Source of the DNA: Myxococcales bacterium
Lineage (GTDB): Bacteria > Myxococcota_C > UBA6777
Direction of reading: 5' to 3'
Assembly (NCBI GenBank): GCA_020632975.1
Contig: JACKEL010000012.1
Span: forward strand, 121,238-185,237
DNA: 64,000 nt
Shown: piece by piece, positions 1 to 9,069 of the stretch
How positions within the stretch are numbered: position 1 is the stretch's first letter
How the letters are laid out: every line of letters begins with the position of its first letter
Translations under genes and position numbers: made by a program
Notes under the pieces: generated by a model
The model's database searches: none
What the model saw: the letters and a program-made list of their open reading frames with translations, nothing else
What the model was told of the DNA's origin: nothing

Positions 1-48
1 TGTCCTTCGTGGAGATAGCGATATCTGAAGACGCGGAAGCTGGGTTGG

Positions 49-2601
49 ATGACAGAGCGAGATTGGTTAATTGGCAGAGTACTCGGAAAGTACCGTTTGG
101 AGAAGCAGATAGGCGCAGGTGCTTTTGCGAGTATCTATGAAGCTGTGCATATCCATTTGCATGTGCCATTTGCCATCAAGATCTTGCACCCTGCTTTTGC
201 CAACGAAGAAGAGGTGTTACGCCGCTTTTTTCGTGAGGCTCGTGCAGCAAGCCAACTTCAACATGAGAATGTTGTTTTTATCGCAGACTTCGATGTCGAA
301 GAAGGGGTGGGGCCTTATATCGTCATGGAGTATCTCGAAGGAGATACGCTGAAAAAGTTCTTGAGCCAGCGCGTCCAGCCTCCCTTGGAACTTGTGGGAG
401 AGATCGCGCGTCAGATCTGCCTCGCTTTGGGACAAGCCCACCGCAAAAACATCGTCCACCGCGATCTTAAACCCGAAAATATCTTCCTTGTGCAACGAGA
501 GATGGGGCGGGTGTTGGTGAAGATCTTGGACTTTGGGATCGCGCACCTTGGAAAGCTCACAGACTCGATCACAGGGTCGCGATTGATCGGGACGCCCGTG
601 TATATGGCGCCCGAACAGTTTCGCGGTGTGGCGCATTCTCCAAGCATCGATATCTATTCTTTTGGCGTTATCCTTTACGAGATGCTGACAGGACAAACCC
701 CTTTTATCGGGCACAATGTGCAGCAACTTGGCATCGAACACTTGTTGATGCCTGCACCCGAACTGCCCGAGAACTTTCCTGCTGGACTTCGACAGTTGCA
801 GGCTCGCTTGTTGGGAAAAACCCCCGAAGAGCGTCCTTCGAGTATGGAAGAAGTCTGGATGTTGATGGCGCCTGCTTTGGACCCCGAAGGGCGTTTTCCC
901 CATTGGCATCGGCAAGATCAACATATCTTTACAGGCGCGTTGATGCCAGGTGTGTTGTCCGCGGATAGTATCAACTACCCTAGCGTGGATCAAACACCGC
1001 GCACTGCGATGCCACCGCCCTCTGTGACCGATACGCATGATCATTCTTCCCGTTCTTCGGTCAATGACACGCACGATGGGCCCGAACAACAGCTGCCCGA
1101 TGCGATCTCTTTTCACGATGATATCCGTCCCACCGCGATCGGCCCGTTGCCTTCGGGCTCTGCAAGTGATCTGCTCGCTTCGCTGCGTCCTCTCGAAGAT
1201 GAAGAAGATATCTTTGAAGGGGCCGAGACGATGGTCGGGCCTGTGCGAAATCCCCTTCTTGAGGGGGCCAAGTCGGGCCAAGTGTACCAAACCTTGCGGA
1301 TGCCCAGCTACAACGACGAAGATGAGTTGGTCCCTGACCATCCTACGGATATCAATCTTCCCGTTTTTGGCGGAGCTGCGGGCGAAGACGATGTCAGCCT
1401 AGTCAACGCCCTTGAGAGTCCTTCCAAGGGAGGCTCAGACTTTTTTCAAGGCGATACCAAAGACGAGATGGCTGCCCCTTTGCATGGACGCGGCCCCCAA
1501 GAACGGGAACAAGCCCTTTCTGCGGAAGATCTCGTCGAAGAACTCGGTGAACAGGACTCTTTGCTCGGTCAGTCCTCTTTGTTGGATCAAGCGGACTCGT
1601 TTTCTTTGGAAGAGGGAGGCTTGGTGATCGATGAGTCTAAGCCTCCGCCAAGCCCGCCGCGTATCGGGGCTTCCCAAGAAGAACAAGAGCTTGACCTTGT
1701 GATCCACGACATGGGCGATCAACTGTGGGACGAACACGAAGAGTCCGCAGGACCCGAACTTGCCATTAAACGCGCGCCACAGATGGTCGGCAGCGCGGAC
1801 GATATCGATCAGGTGACGGAGATCTCCACAGCCCCGAAAAATGGGCCGAGTGAAGTGGACGAAGACAGTTTGCAGATCACGGAGATCTCGATGTCTTCGG
1901 ATCATGGCTTTGATGGATTTGGTCAACCTGTCGCTGCGGTCGCTCTTTCGGGCGGGATGGGAAGTTCGATGACCTCGCGTGTCTCGTCGGACTTTTCGCA
2001 ACTCTCGACCGTTCGTACCCGCAATCCCATGACGGTCGCTGGCGATCGCGATACCATGGGCGATCAAGATGTCTTGTCCAAGCCAGGTCGCAATATCCCT
2101 CAGCCAAAAACACCCCCCCCGATCCTTGGTGGTGCTGCTGCACTTCGACACGATGGTGGCTGGTCTCGTGAGAGATTTCCTGCCCCCCTTCGGCCGATTT
2201 GGGACATGTACCAGCGTATGAGCCCCTTGGAACGGCGTCTTTTGATGATGGTGTGGGTCGGCGCGATCTTGGTGGTCGCGAGTGTTCTATGGTTGTTGTG
2301 GCCCGAAGTCTCGACAAAGTCGAAAGTTCCGTCACCTCGTGCAGGGATCGTCAAACAAGGCGAAGAGATCGAGATCCGTTTGCTTTCAGGAAGCATCAAT
2401 GCGGAGCCGATCAATGTCTACGACGAAGGTGGCCGATACTTGGGGAAAACGCCGATGTCAGTCCGTGGCCGTTCGCAAAAAGTTGTACGTTATCGCCTTG
2501 AACCATCAGGGCGCGGACGTGGCCGCTACCGCACGACCTTCCGCGATATCCTCTTCGATCCAAACAAAGCACAGATCACCCTCGAACTCGATCCCCGCTA
2601 G
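49..2601 (+). CDS. Transmembrane eukaryotic-type serine/threonine protein kinase
   Basis: A probable membrane receptor kinase of 850 residues that phosphorylates Ser/Thr on cytoplasmic targets. The kinase domain fills about residues 14-275: glycine loop IGAGAFASIY at 21-30, ATP-binding Lys44 (AIKIL), catalytic loop HRDLKPEN from His137 with Asp139, and DFG at Asp161 followed by an APE motif. All the key residues of an active Hanks-type kinase are present. A long acidic, Ser/Pro-rich linker without visible domains follows (about 280-725), then one hydrophobic segment at about 731-753. The C-terminal roughly 95 residues would lie outside the cytoplasm and resemble a PEGA-type beta domain. The architecture is like PknB-family kinases common in Myxococcota. 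The target is unknown. The gene converges with the next gene on the minus strand. Confidence 0.93.
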   Translation: MTERDWLIGRVLGKYRLEKQIGAGAFASIYEAVHIHLHVPFAIKILHPAFANEEEVLRRFFREARAASQLQHENVVFIADFDVEEGVGPYIVMEYLEGDTLKKFLSQRVQPPLELVGEIARQICLALGQAHRKNIVHRDLKPENIFLVQREMGRVLVKILDFGIAHLGKLTDSITGSRLIGTPVYMAPEQFRGVAHSPSIDIYSFGVILYEMLTGQTPFIGHNVQQLGIEHLLMPAPELPENFPAGLRQLQARLLGKTPEERPSSMEEVWMLMAPALDPEGRFPHWHRQDQHIFTGALMPGVLSADSINYPSVDQTPRTAMPPPSVTDTHDHSSRSSVNDTHDGPEQQLPDAISFHDDIRPTAIGPLPSGSASDLLASLRPLEDEEDIFEGAETMVGPVRNPLLEGAKSGQVYQTLRMPSYNDEDELVPDHPTDINLPVFGGAAGEDDVSLVNALESPSKGGSDFFQGDTKDEMAAPLHGRGPQEREQALSAEDLVEELGEQDSLLGQSSLLDQADSFSLEEGGLVIDESKPPPSPPRIGASQEEQELDLVIHDMGDQLWDEHEESAGPELAIKRAPQMVGSADDIDQVTEISTAPKNGPSEVDEDSLQITEISMSSDHGFDGFGQPVAAVALSGGMGSSMTSRVSSDFSQLSTVRTRNPMTVAGDRDTMGDQDVLSKPGRNIPQPKTPPPILGGAAALRHDGGWSRERFPAPLRPIWDMYQRMSPLERRLLMMVWVGAILVVASVLWLLWPEVSTKSKVPSPRAGIVKQGEEIEIRLLSGSINAEPINVYDEGGRYLGKTPMSVRGRSQKVVRYRLEPSGRGRGRYRTTFRDILFDPNKAQITLELDPR

Positions 2602-2654
2602 TCTTCTCGATCTCTCTTTCTTTAGAATTTGTACGAAAGCTTGGAGCGACTTTT

Positions 2655-3239
2655 CTACTCGTCTTCTTTGGCGCCTTTGGCGATCACGACTTCGAGTTTT
2701 TGAACGCGGATCCCTCGGCTGTGTAGGTGATCTTTGAGGTAGGGAAGTCGTTGTTTTAGGATGTGGCGCACACCTGCGTTGGGGGCGAGCAGTGTCGCAG
2801 AGAGGACTTTGTTTTGGAGGGAGATGCGGATCTGAAGTCCGCCAAGGATCTCTTGTTTGAGTTCGATCCAAAACTCGTGTGCATCTTCTGCGCCTTGCCC
2901 TACAAGGACCTGTCCACCGAGCTTTTCGAGCATCTCTAGGGTGTTGGGTTGGGGCGAGGGAAGGCTTTGGATCGAGTTCCCTTGGGGGTCCAAGAGATCG
3001 ACATCTTGGATACCACCTGGAGCATAGGGATCGGAATAGCCCGTAGGAAGGCCATGATGGTGTCGTGAGCCGACTCTTACGAGGGCATTGGGAGGGCGCT
3101 GGACTTCTGGGGGTTTGCGCAGTGTTGGATTCCCTGTGACGAACGGGTCGATCGCCTCTTTTTCAGTGTCGAGGGCGCGTTGTTCTTGGTGTTTTTTCTG
3201 AAGAGAGCGGGATATCCGCCCACTAGCTTTGCGCGCCAT
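2655..3239 (-). CDS. Orphan protein with FliK/YscP-like C-terminal domain
   Basis: A 194-residue protein. The first about 110 residues are polar and low in complexity, with a basic N-terminus. The C-terminal part (about 117-190) reads like the C-terminal domain of flagellar hook-length or type III needle-length proteins: a strand WIELKQEILGGLQIRIS, a second strand, then RHILKQRLPYLKDHLHSRGI and a final strand. In FliK/HpaP/YscP this domain signals the export switch of the secretion apparatus. No flagellar or type III secretion genes lie nearby, so the function here is uncertain. The start ATG at 3239 has a weak AGG-type ribosome site. It sits about 100 bases downstream of the acyl-CoA dehydrogenase gene on the same strand. 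The domain call is by eye and should be treated as tentative. Confidence 0.7.
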   Translation of the reverse strand: MARKASGRISRSLQKKHQEQRALDTEKEAIDPFVTGNPTLRKPPEVQRPPNALVRVGSRHHHGLPTGYSDPYAPGGIQDVDLLDPQGNSIQSLPSPQPNTLEMLEKLGGQVLVGQGAEDAHEFWIELKQEILGGLQIRISLQNKVLSATLLAPNAGVRHILKQRLPYLKDHLHSRGIRVQKLEVVIAKGAKEDE

Positions 3240-3339
3240 CTTGACCTCGTGGGGAAGGGGATTGAGCAGAGGTTTCTTTTGTCCGATGGGATGGGCGTTT
3301 TGTTTGTCCTCCCAAAGAGACTCTGCTGGGAACTTAGGC

Positions 3340-4467
3340 TCAAGCGCGCATCAAAGAACGTGCGATCACGATGCGTTGGACTTCGCTGGTGCCTTCGTAA
3401 ATGGTGGTGACTTTGCAGTCGCGCAGCAAGCGTTCGATGGGGTAAAGCTGGGTGCAACCTTCTTCGCCGAGCAAGGTGACGGCTTGTTGGCAGACGCGGT
3501 TGGCGGTCTCTGTGGCGTATGCCTTGGCCATCGCAGCTTGCGAAGAGAAGGGCTTTTTGTGATCTTTGAGCCATGCAGCGCGCAAGATCAGTCCGTATGC
3601 TGCTTGAAGCTCTGTTTCCATCTGGGCGATCATGGCGCGTTCTTCGCCGATCAGGGAGCCGCGTTGTTCTTGAAGCCCTTGACGCAAAGCCGTCATCGCA
3701 GCTTTGGCGATCCCCCAAGCTTGGGAAGAAACGCCGATCCGTCCACCATCAAGGGCCGTCATCGCGATACGAAAGCCACCACCTTGCTGACTGAGACGTC
3801 GTTCGTTTACGGGGATACGGCAGTCGCCAAAGTGCAGCGAGACCGTGGATGAAGCGCGAAGACCCATCTTGTCTTCTTTACGGCCGACAGAAAAGCCTGG
3901 ATCTTCGGGGCTTACAAGCACAGTACTGATCCCACGGCTGCCTTCGCCATTGTCGCGAACCCACACCACAAACACGCCTGCATGGGTTCCTGAGGAGATC
4001 CACGTTTTTTCTCCGTTGATGATCCCCGTGTCTCCGTCGATTTGCATACTTGTGCGCAAAGACGCTGCATCAGAGCCCGCCCCAGGCTCAGAAAGCGCGA
4101 AGGAGCCCGCGAAGAAGTCTCCTTTGAGAAGCGGAGAAAGAAAACGTTGATGTTGCTCGGGGGTCGCAAAACGCGAGAGGACTTCGGCGACCATGCTGCT
4201 GACCGCAACGGTTACCGCGGTAGCACTACAGGCTTGGGCAAGTTCCATGATGCTCAACGCGTAAGCGACAGTGCTTGCTCCTGGCCCGCCGAGTTCTTTG
4301 GGGACGGTCAAACCTACGAGACCTTCTTGGGCATAAGCTCGAAGCGTTTCGGCTGGGAAGTGTTCTTCGCGCTCCCACTGCGCGGCGTGTGGGGCGATGT
4401 GTTCGCGGGCAAAGCGCCGTGCGCGCGTTTGGATATCTTGTTCTGCAGGGGAGATCCGAAAGTCCAT
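3340..4467 (-). CDS. Acyl-CoA dehydrogenase
   Basis: An FAD-dependent acyl-CoA dehydrogenase of 375 residues, the normal length of the family. It oxidises the alpha-beta bond of an acyl-CoA and passes electrons to electron-transfer flavoprotein. Visible family signatures are the FALSEPGAGSDAASL segment in the middle domain, the INGEKTWISSGTHAG strand, and the C-terminal YEGTSEVQRIVIAR, which holds the Glu that acts as catalytic base in short/medium-chain enzymes. The ATG at 4467 is preferred because a GGAG lies 9 bases upstream; a TTG at 4488 would add seven residues. Substrate chain length cannot be read from the sequence. No ETF or beta-oxidation partners are adjacent. Confidence 0.93.
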   Translation of the reverse strand: MDFRISPAEQDIQTRARRFAREHIAPHAAQWEREEHFPAETLRAYAQEGLVGLTVPKELGGPGASTVAYALSIMELAQACSATAVTVAVSSMVAEVLSRFATPEQHQRFLSPLLKGDFFAGSFALSEPGAGSDAASLRTSMQIDGDTGIINGEKTWISSGTHAGVFVVWVRDNGEGSRGISTVLVSPEDPGFSVGRKEDKMGLRASSTVSLHFGDCRIPVNERRLSQQGGGFRIAMTALDGGRIGVSSQAWGIAKAAMTALRQGLQEQRGSLIGEERAMIAQMETELQAAYGLILRAAWLKDHKKPFSSQAAMAKAYATETANRVCQQAVTLLGEEGCTQLYPIERLLRDCKVTTIYEGTSEVQRIVIARSLMRA

Positions 4468-4547
4468 CTTGTCTGCTCCATTCGGCAAATACGGGCTTTT
4501 GTGCAGCGCTTTGCCTTGGTCTCGAAAAAAGAATGGAAGTACTATAC

Positions 4548-5447
4548 CTATCGTGTGTTGGGTTGAAAAGATGGGCGTTTAAGACGCGCTTGCACCAAGA
4601 CGATCCCCAAAAGGATCAGTGCCCCACCCAACAACAAACGTGTGTCGATCAGTTCTTTGAGGAAGATGGCCCCCAGCGTGATGCCCACAGGAGGCATCGC
4701 ATAAGTCACCAAAGAAGCCCGCGGCCCCCAAGACGCCACCAAACTATAAAAGAGGAAGTACGCGATCACTGTATGGATCACGCTCAAGGTAAGCGTCATG
4801 CCCCAAGCAAAAGAGTCCGCGTGGGTGAGTACTTTCCAAGGCGATGCTGCAAGCAACATCACAGGCGTGATCGCGATCGCGCCGATCAATAGGGTCGCTC
4901 CAGCGATCACGATCGGTTCGATGTGCTTGAGCGAGCGACGAATCACGATCAAACATGACGCATAACACGCTGAGGCCGCCAAGATCGAAAACTGTCCAAG
5001 CAAGGCTTGTCCGCCTGTCTTGACTTGGCCCAAGGCCCGAAAGCTCAGCAAGACCACGCCGCCAAAGCCCAAAAGCAGTCCAAAGATCTTTTGGGCAGTC
5101 AGACGTTCGTCTTCCACCAAAAAGTGGGCGAGCAACAAACTAAAAAAAGGTGTTGTGGAAGTGAGGATGGTCCCTAAACTGCTATCGATGTGAGCTTGTC
5201 CCCATGACACCAGAAAAAAGGGCAAGGCTGTGTTCATGATACCAACGTAGATCAAGGCACCACGGCCTTTTTCGGGCCAGATGACGCGACCTGTCATGCG
5301 CAAGTACACGATGAAAAGGGAAGCTGCGATGGTCAGGCGGATCCATACCAAGGTGAGTGGATCGATCTGGCGGATGACCAGTTTGATCAAAAGATAAGAG
5401 GAGCCCCAGATCAGGGCCAAGCCAACGAAACGAAACCATGCTTGCAT
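4548..5447 (-). CDS. EamA/DMT-family permease
   Basis: An inner-membrane protein of 299 residues with about ten hydrophobic segments arranged as two five-helix halves, as expected for the drug/metabolite transporter (EamA, RhaT-like) family. The N-terminal half begins WFRFVGLALIWGSSYLLI and contains PLTLVWIRLTIAA, typical of the first EamA repeat. The second half carries the repeated pattern ending in LGGALILLGIVLV. Members export amino acids or other metabolites; the substrate here is unknown. The open frame extends upstream to 5630, but that stretch is hydrophilic and overlaps hemD, so the ATG at 5447 just before the first membrane helix is chosen. It is divergent from hemD. Confidence 0.88.
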   Translation of the reverse strand: MQAWFRFVGLALIWGSSYLLIKLVIRQIDPLTLVWIRLTIAASLFIVYLRMTGRVIWPEKGRGALIYVGIMNTALPFFLVSWGQAHIDSSLGTILTSTTPFFSLLLAHFLVEDERLTAQKIFGLLLGFGGVVLLSFRALGQVKTGGQALLGQFSILAASACYASCLIVIRRSLKHIEPIVIAGATLLIGAIAITPVMLLAASPWKVLTHADSFAWGMTLTLSVIHTVIAYFLFYSLVASWGPRASLVTYAMPPVGITLGAIFLKELIDTRLLLGGALILLGIVLVQARLKRPSFQPNTR

Positions 5448-5598
5448 GTGCTCTTTTATCCATCTTCTTTGCGGGTGGCCGACATGGCCTGGACCCTCTG
5501 TGGACACCGTGCGAAAAGGCCATCCACAAGGGCGCATCTGTACCACTGATCTGTTGAAAAGGAAATCATAAAGGCCAACCCCACGAGGCTCGAAGTCG

Positions 5599-6441
5599 AT
5601 GACCCACGAAGCGTCACTTTTGCGATCCAATCCTCATCTGTTGATCACTCGAACTCGTTCAAAGTGTGAGGCTTTTTGTTCCACGCTTGAACAAGCTGGC
5701 CTCCAAGTGAGCGCCATCCCGATCCAACAAACGCGTGCTACGCTTTCCCAAGAAGAGATGAACTTACACCTCAAAGGTCTCGCTTCGTGGGATGGTTTGT
5801 TGTTGACCAGCGCTGCATCCGTTCGATTTTTCTTACAACCGCTCTTGCAGATGCTCGATACATACGATGCTTCCGAGAGATCTGCTGTGTTGGCGTGGCT
5901 TTCTTCGCATCTCTTCTGTGTGGGACAAGCCACCGCCCAAGCTTGCGAGGCCTTGGGCTTCTCACCCAGTTTGATCCCCGAAAAGCAAGATGCTTTGGGC
6001 CTGATCGCTGCCCTCCAACAACGCGGATCGCAACAAGGCAAGCGTTATCTTTTCCCTTGCTCGACAGAAGCGCGTCCCACCCTGTCGCAAGGACTGGAGG
6101 CGCTTGGGGCCACCGTTTTTCGCTTGCATGTCTACACGGTTGTCTCTATGTCTTTGCCTGAGTCTGTTCGGGCGTTGCTCTTGGCGGGCGATATCGATAT
6201 GGTGGCCGTCAACAGCCCGTCTCAGTTTGCGGCGCTCTGTGCTGCGATGGAGATGGCCCCCTCGACGTGGCGAGCTTCGCTGCGTTGGGCGGCGATTGGC
6301 CCGACCACCGCAGAAGCATTGCGGCAGGCAGGCTTAGAGCCTTGGTTGGTCTCCCCCAAGCCTTCGATGCAGGCTTTTGCAGAGGCCATTCGAGAGGCGC
6401 TTTATCCTCAGACTTTTTCTAATCAAAAGGAGAATCCATAG
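5599..6441 (+). CDS. hemD: Uroporphyrinogen-III synthase
   Basis: A 280-residue protein, the usual size for uroporphyrinogen-III synthase, which closes hydroxymethylbilane with inversion of ring D to give uroporphyrinogen III. Sequences in this family diverge strongly. Visible support is the N-terminal LLITRTRSKCEAF strand, LLLTSAASVRFFL, the FCVGQATAQACEALGF segment, LFPCSTEARPTL, and DMVAVNSPSQFAAL followed by WAAIGPTTAEALRQAGL. These match the two alternating HemD domains. It ends at 6441 and hemL starts at 6442, so the two are translationally linked and both serve tetrapyrrole synthesis. The start is the ATG at 5599; other starts are possible because the N-terminus is weakly conserved. 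Confidence 0.88.
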   Translation: MTHEASLLRSNPHLLITRTRSKCEAFCSTLEQAGLQVSAIPIQQTRATLSQEEMNLHLKGLASWDGLLLTSAASVRFFLQPLLQMLDTYDASERSAVLAWLSSHLFCVGQATAQACEALGFSPSLIPEKQDALGLIAALQQRGSQQGKRYLFPCSTEARPTLSQGLEALGATVFRLHVYTVVSMSLPESVRALLLAGDIDMVAVNSPSQFAALCAAMEMAPSTWRASLRWAAIGPTTAEALRQAGLEPWLVSPKPSMQAFAEAIREALYPQTFSNQKENP

Positions 6442-7740
6442 ATGTCGATCTCTCTCAAACAAAGCCAAGCTTGGATGGAGCGTGCGCGTCACGTGATGCC
6501 TGGTGGTGTAAACTCTCCTGTTCGTGCGTTTCGTGCGGTAGGTGGGGACCCGCCGATGATCCGTCGTGCCAAAGGTGCGTATCTTTGGGACGAAGATGGT
6601 AACCAGTATATCGACTATGTGGGTTCGTGGGGACCGATGATCCTTGGCCATGCGCATCCTGATGTCGTGGCGGTGATCCAGGCCGCAGCAGAAGAGGGGA
6701 CCAGCTATGGAGCCCCCACTGTTCGAGAAGTCCTGATGGCCGAGAAGATCCGTGAGTTCTTTCCTGTGATGGAGATGACGCGCCTCGTCAACTCAGGAAC
6801 AGAAGCGACGATGAGCGCGATTCGTTTGGCGCGTGCTGCGACCCAACGCGATCGTGTGATCAAGTTTTCTGGGTGCTATCATGGCCATGGTGACGCCTTT
6901 TTGATCGCCGCAGGTTCTGGGGCGACGACCTTTGGGGTTCCCAATAGCCCGGGTGTGACCGCAGCAACCGCAGCGTATACCCTGCTTGCTGAGTACAACG
7001 ACCTTGGAGGCGTGGAAAAGCTTTTCCAAGAGTATCCCGACTCTATCGCAGCGATCATTGTCGAGCCTGTCCCTGGAAACATGGGCTTGATCAAGCCCGA
7101 AGCAGGATTCCTTGAAGGCCTGCGCTCGCTTTCGACACAACATGGGGCGTTGTTGATCTTTGATGAGGTGATGACAGGCTTTCGCGTCGCTCCTGGCGGA
7201 GTGACCGAGCTGATGGGCGTGACCCCCGACTTGGTGACGCTCGGTAAGATCATCGGTGGTGGCCTTCCTGTGGGCGCTTACGGCGGTCGTGCAGATCTGA
7301 TGAAGATGGTTGCTCCCAGTGGACCCGTGTACCAAGCAGGTACACTCTCAGGGAATCCCTTGGCCACAGCTGCGGGTCTTGCGACACTTGAGCGCCTTAC
7401 GCCCGCGATGTACGCCAGTCTCGAAGAGTCTTGCAAACAACTCGAAGCAGGGATGCGCGCGGGACTTCAGGAACTTGGCCGCGACCTTTATATGACCCGC
7501 TATGGCTCGATGATCTGCATGTTCTTCTCTGACACGCCCGTCAAGAATTACACGGACGCTCGTGCTTGTGATCTCCCCGCATTCAATCGTTACTTCCATG
7601 CGATGCTTGAGCGCGGTATCTACCTTCCTGCCGCGCAGTTCGAAGCACTGTTCGTCTCTGCTGCACACAGCCACGACGATATCGAACGCACGATCCAAGC
7701 CCACAAAGAGTCCCTTGCGATCGCCCTCCAGCCTGCCTAA
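6442..7740 (+). CDS. hemL: Glutamate-1-semialdehyde 2,1-aminomutase
   Basis: A PLP enzyme of 432 residues that converts glutamate-1-semialdehyde into 5-aminolevulinate, the last step of the C5 route to tetrapyrroles. The sequence follows the family throughout: HVMPGGVNSPVRAF near the N-terminus, DGNQYIDYVGSWGPMILGH, the NSGTEATMSAIRLAR segment, GCYHGHGDAFL, LLIFDEVMTGFRV with the PLP-binding Asp, and TLGKIIGGGLPVGAYGG holding the Schiff-base Lys. It abuts hemD with no gap, indicating one operon. A GGAG-containing ribosome site lies in the last codons of hemD. Confidence 0.98.
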   Translation: MSISLKQSQAWMERARHVMPGGVNSPVRAFRAVGGDPPMIRRAKGAYLWDEDGNQYIDYVGSWGPMILGHAHPDVVAVIQAAAEEGTSYGAPTVREVLMAEKIREFFPVMEMTRLVNSGTEATMSAIRLARAATQRDRVIKFSGCYHGHGDAFLIAAGSGATTFGVPNSPGVTAATAAYTLLAEYNDLGGVEKLFQEYPDSIAAIIVEPVPGNMGLIKPEAGFLEGLRSLSTQHGALLIFDEVMTGFRVAPGGVTELMGVTPDLVTLGKIIGGGLPVGAYGGRADLMKMVAPSGPVYQAGTLSGNPLATAAGLATLERLTPAMYASLEESCKQLEAGMRAGLQELGRDLYMTRYGSMICMFFSDTPVKNYTDARACDLPAFNRYFHAMLERGIYLPAAQFEALFVSAAHSHDDIERTIQAHKESLAIALQPA

Positions 7741-7864
7741 TCCTCTCGATACGCGCCTTTTTCGCGGCCAAGATCGCCTTCCTTTGTCCTTTCCTCTCTT
7801 TTCGCTTTTAACCCCAGAAGATCTCCTTGACAGTCTCTCTTGGCGTCTTTATATCTAAATTTAT

Positions 7865-7876
7865 GTAGTGGGCTAC
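7865..7876. promoter_or_regulatory. Palindromic operator candidate GTAG-N4-CTAC upstream of marR-GNAT
   Basis: The palindrome GTAG-TGGG-CTAC lies about 40 bases upstream of the chosen MarR-GNAT start. Its surroundings (ATGTAG at the left, CTACGnAAAT at the right) are shared with a second site at 9030-9041 in front of the next gene. MarR proteins commonly bind short palindromes next to their own gene, so autoregulation is inferred. Confidence 0.6.
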
Positions 7877-7916
7877 GGAAATCTAGATAGTGAAAGAGAT
7901 CAGGGAGTTTGCTTGC

Positions 7917-8936
7917 ATGGATGAGAGAGAAGGGCGTTGGAGTCTGGGCGAGGAAGAGGACTTTATTGCGGAGTTGGGGCCTTTGGCTTTGGCCAATCGC
8001 CTGAAGCGTCTGAGTGATGTGATGATCACGTCTGGGCGAAAGATGTACAAAAGTCTGGGGATGGATATCGAGCCCAGTTGGTACCTGATCTTTTTGTTGT
8101 TAAAGCGCGATGGGGCGTTGGGGATCACAGAGATCGCGCAAAAGCTTCGTTATGCCCATCCATCCGTGGTGACGCTGGTTTCCAAGATGCTAAAGAAGCG
8201 ATATCTCGAAGCGCACAAAGACGAGCAAGACGGCAGAAAGCAGCTTGTGAGTCTGAGCGACAAAGCCAAAGCAGCTTTGCCCGCTTTCGAGCGTTTGTGG
8301 GCAGCGGGGGCCAAGGGGATCGAGGACGTCTTCGATCAAGGCGATGCAGCGCGCTTTATGGCATACTTGGGGCAGTTGGATCAGCGCTTTCAGAGAAAGG
8401 ACTTTCACCAACGCACGGTGGAGGCTTTGAAAGCGGAGGAGGATGCTCAAACAAGTCTCCCTCGCCTCGCCAAAAAATCCGATGAAGACGCCATCTGGGA
8501 GATCTTTTCGCAAGTGATCTCTACAGGTGAAACCTATGCCTTTTCCCCTCGTACCCCAAAGACGGCTCTTTCTGCGCTTTGGCTCGCCGCTTCGATGCGG
8601 ACTTATGTGTACGAACGCGAGGGCAAGATCGCGGGAACATACATCCTCAAACCCAACCAGCCCGATGCTGGGGGGCATATCGCAAATGCAGCTTACATGG
8701 TGCACCCAGCTTTTCAGGGCCAAGGGATCGGTCGTATGCTTTGTGAGCACTCTCTCCAAGAAGCCCGCTCTTGTGGTTACAGGGCCATGCAATTCAATCT
8801 TGTGGTAAGCACCAACCTTGCGGCCGTTGCGCTGTGGCAACGTTGCGGCTTTCGCATCATCGGGACCACGCCTGACGGGTTCCAACACCCCACGCTTGGG
8901 CTTGTCGATACCTACATCATGCACAGAAAACTATAG
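7917..8936 (+). CDS. MarR-family regulator fused to GNAT acetyltransferase
   Basis: A 339-residue fusion. Residues about 20-150 form a MarR-type winged helix: SWYLIFLLLKRDGALGITEIAQKL is helix-turn-helix-like, followed by HPSVVTLVSKMLKKRYL (recognition helix) and a DEQDGRKQLVSLS wing. Residues about 180-339 form a GNAT acetyltransferase, with the acetyl-CoA loop VHPAFQGQGIGRML and the NLAAVALWQRCGF motif. Such fusions combine transcriptional control with acetylation of a small molecule or amine. A GTG at 7890 is also open, but the ATG at 7917 has GGGAG about 10 bases upstream. The palindrome at 7865-7876 suggests autoregulation. The downstream GNAT gene carries the same palindrome. Confidence 0.87.
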   Translation: MDEREGRWSLGEEEDFIAELGPLALANRLKRLSDVMITSGRKMYKSLGMDIEPSWYLIFLLLKRDGALGITEIAQKLRYAHPSVVTLVSKMLKKRYLEAHKDEQDGRKQLVSLSDKAKAALPAFERLWAAGAKGIEDVFDQGDAARFMAYLGQLDQRFQRKDFHQRTVEALKAEEDAQTSLPRLAKKSDEDAIWEIFSQVISTGETYAFSPRTPKTALSALWLAASMRTYVYEREGKIAGTYILKPNQPDAGGHIANAAYMVHPAFQGQGIGRMLCEHSLQEARSCGYRAMQFNLVVSTNLAAVALWQRCGFRIIGTTPDGFQHPTLGLVDTYIMHRKL

Positions 8937-9029
8937 CCTTGTCCCTCTGGATATCTTTGTTTCTTCGAGAGGATCGTCGTGGCATCCCTCTTTGTGCTGC
9001 AACGATTCGATGGTTTCTCTTTTTTCTAT

Positions 9030-9041
9030 GTAGCTGACTAC
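9030..9041. promoter_or_regulatory. Second copy of the GTAG-N4-CTAC operator candidate
   Basis: GTAG-CTGA-CTAC, in the same flanking context as the site at 7865-7876, sits just upstream of the ribosome site of the GNAT gene starting at 9070. It could overlap the promoter and let the MarR-GNAT protein repress this gene. Confidence 0.6.
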
Positions 9042-9069
9042 GTAAATGCAAAGAGAAGGAGTCTTGCGG

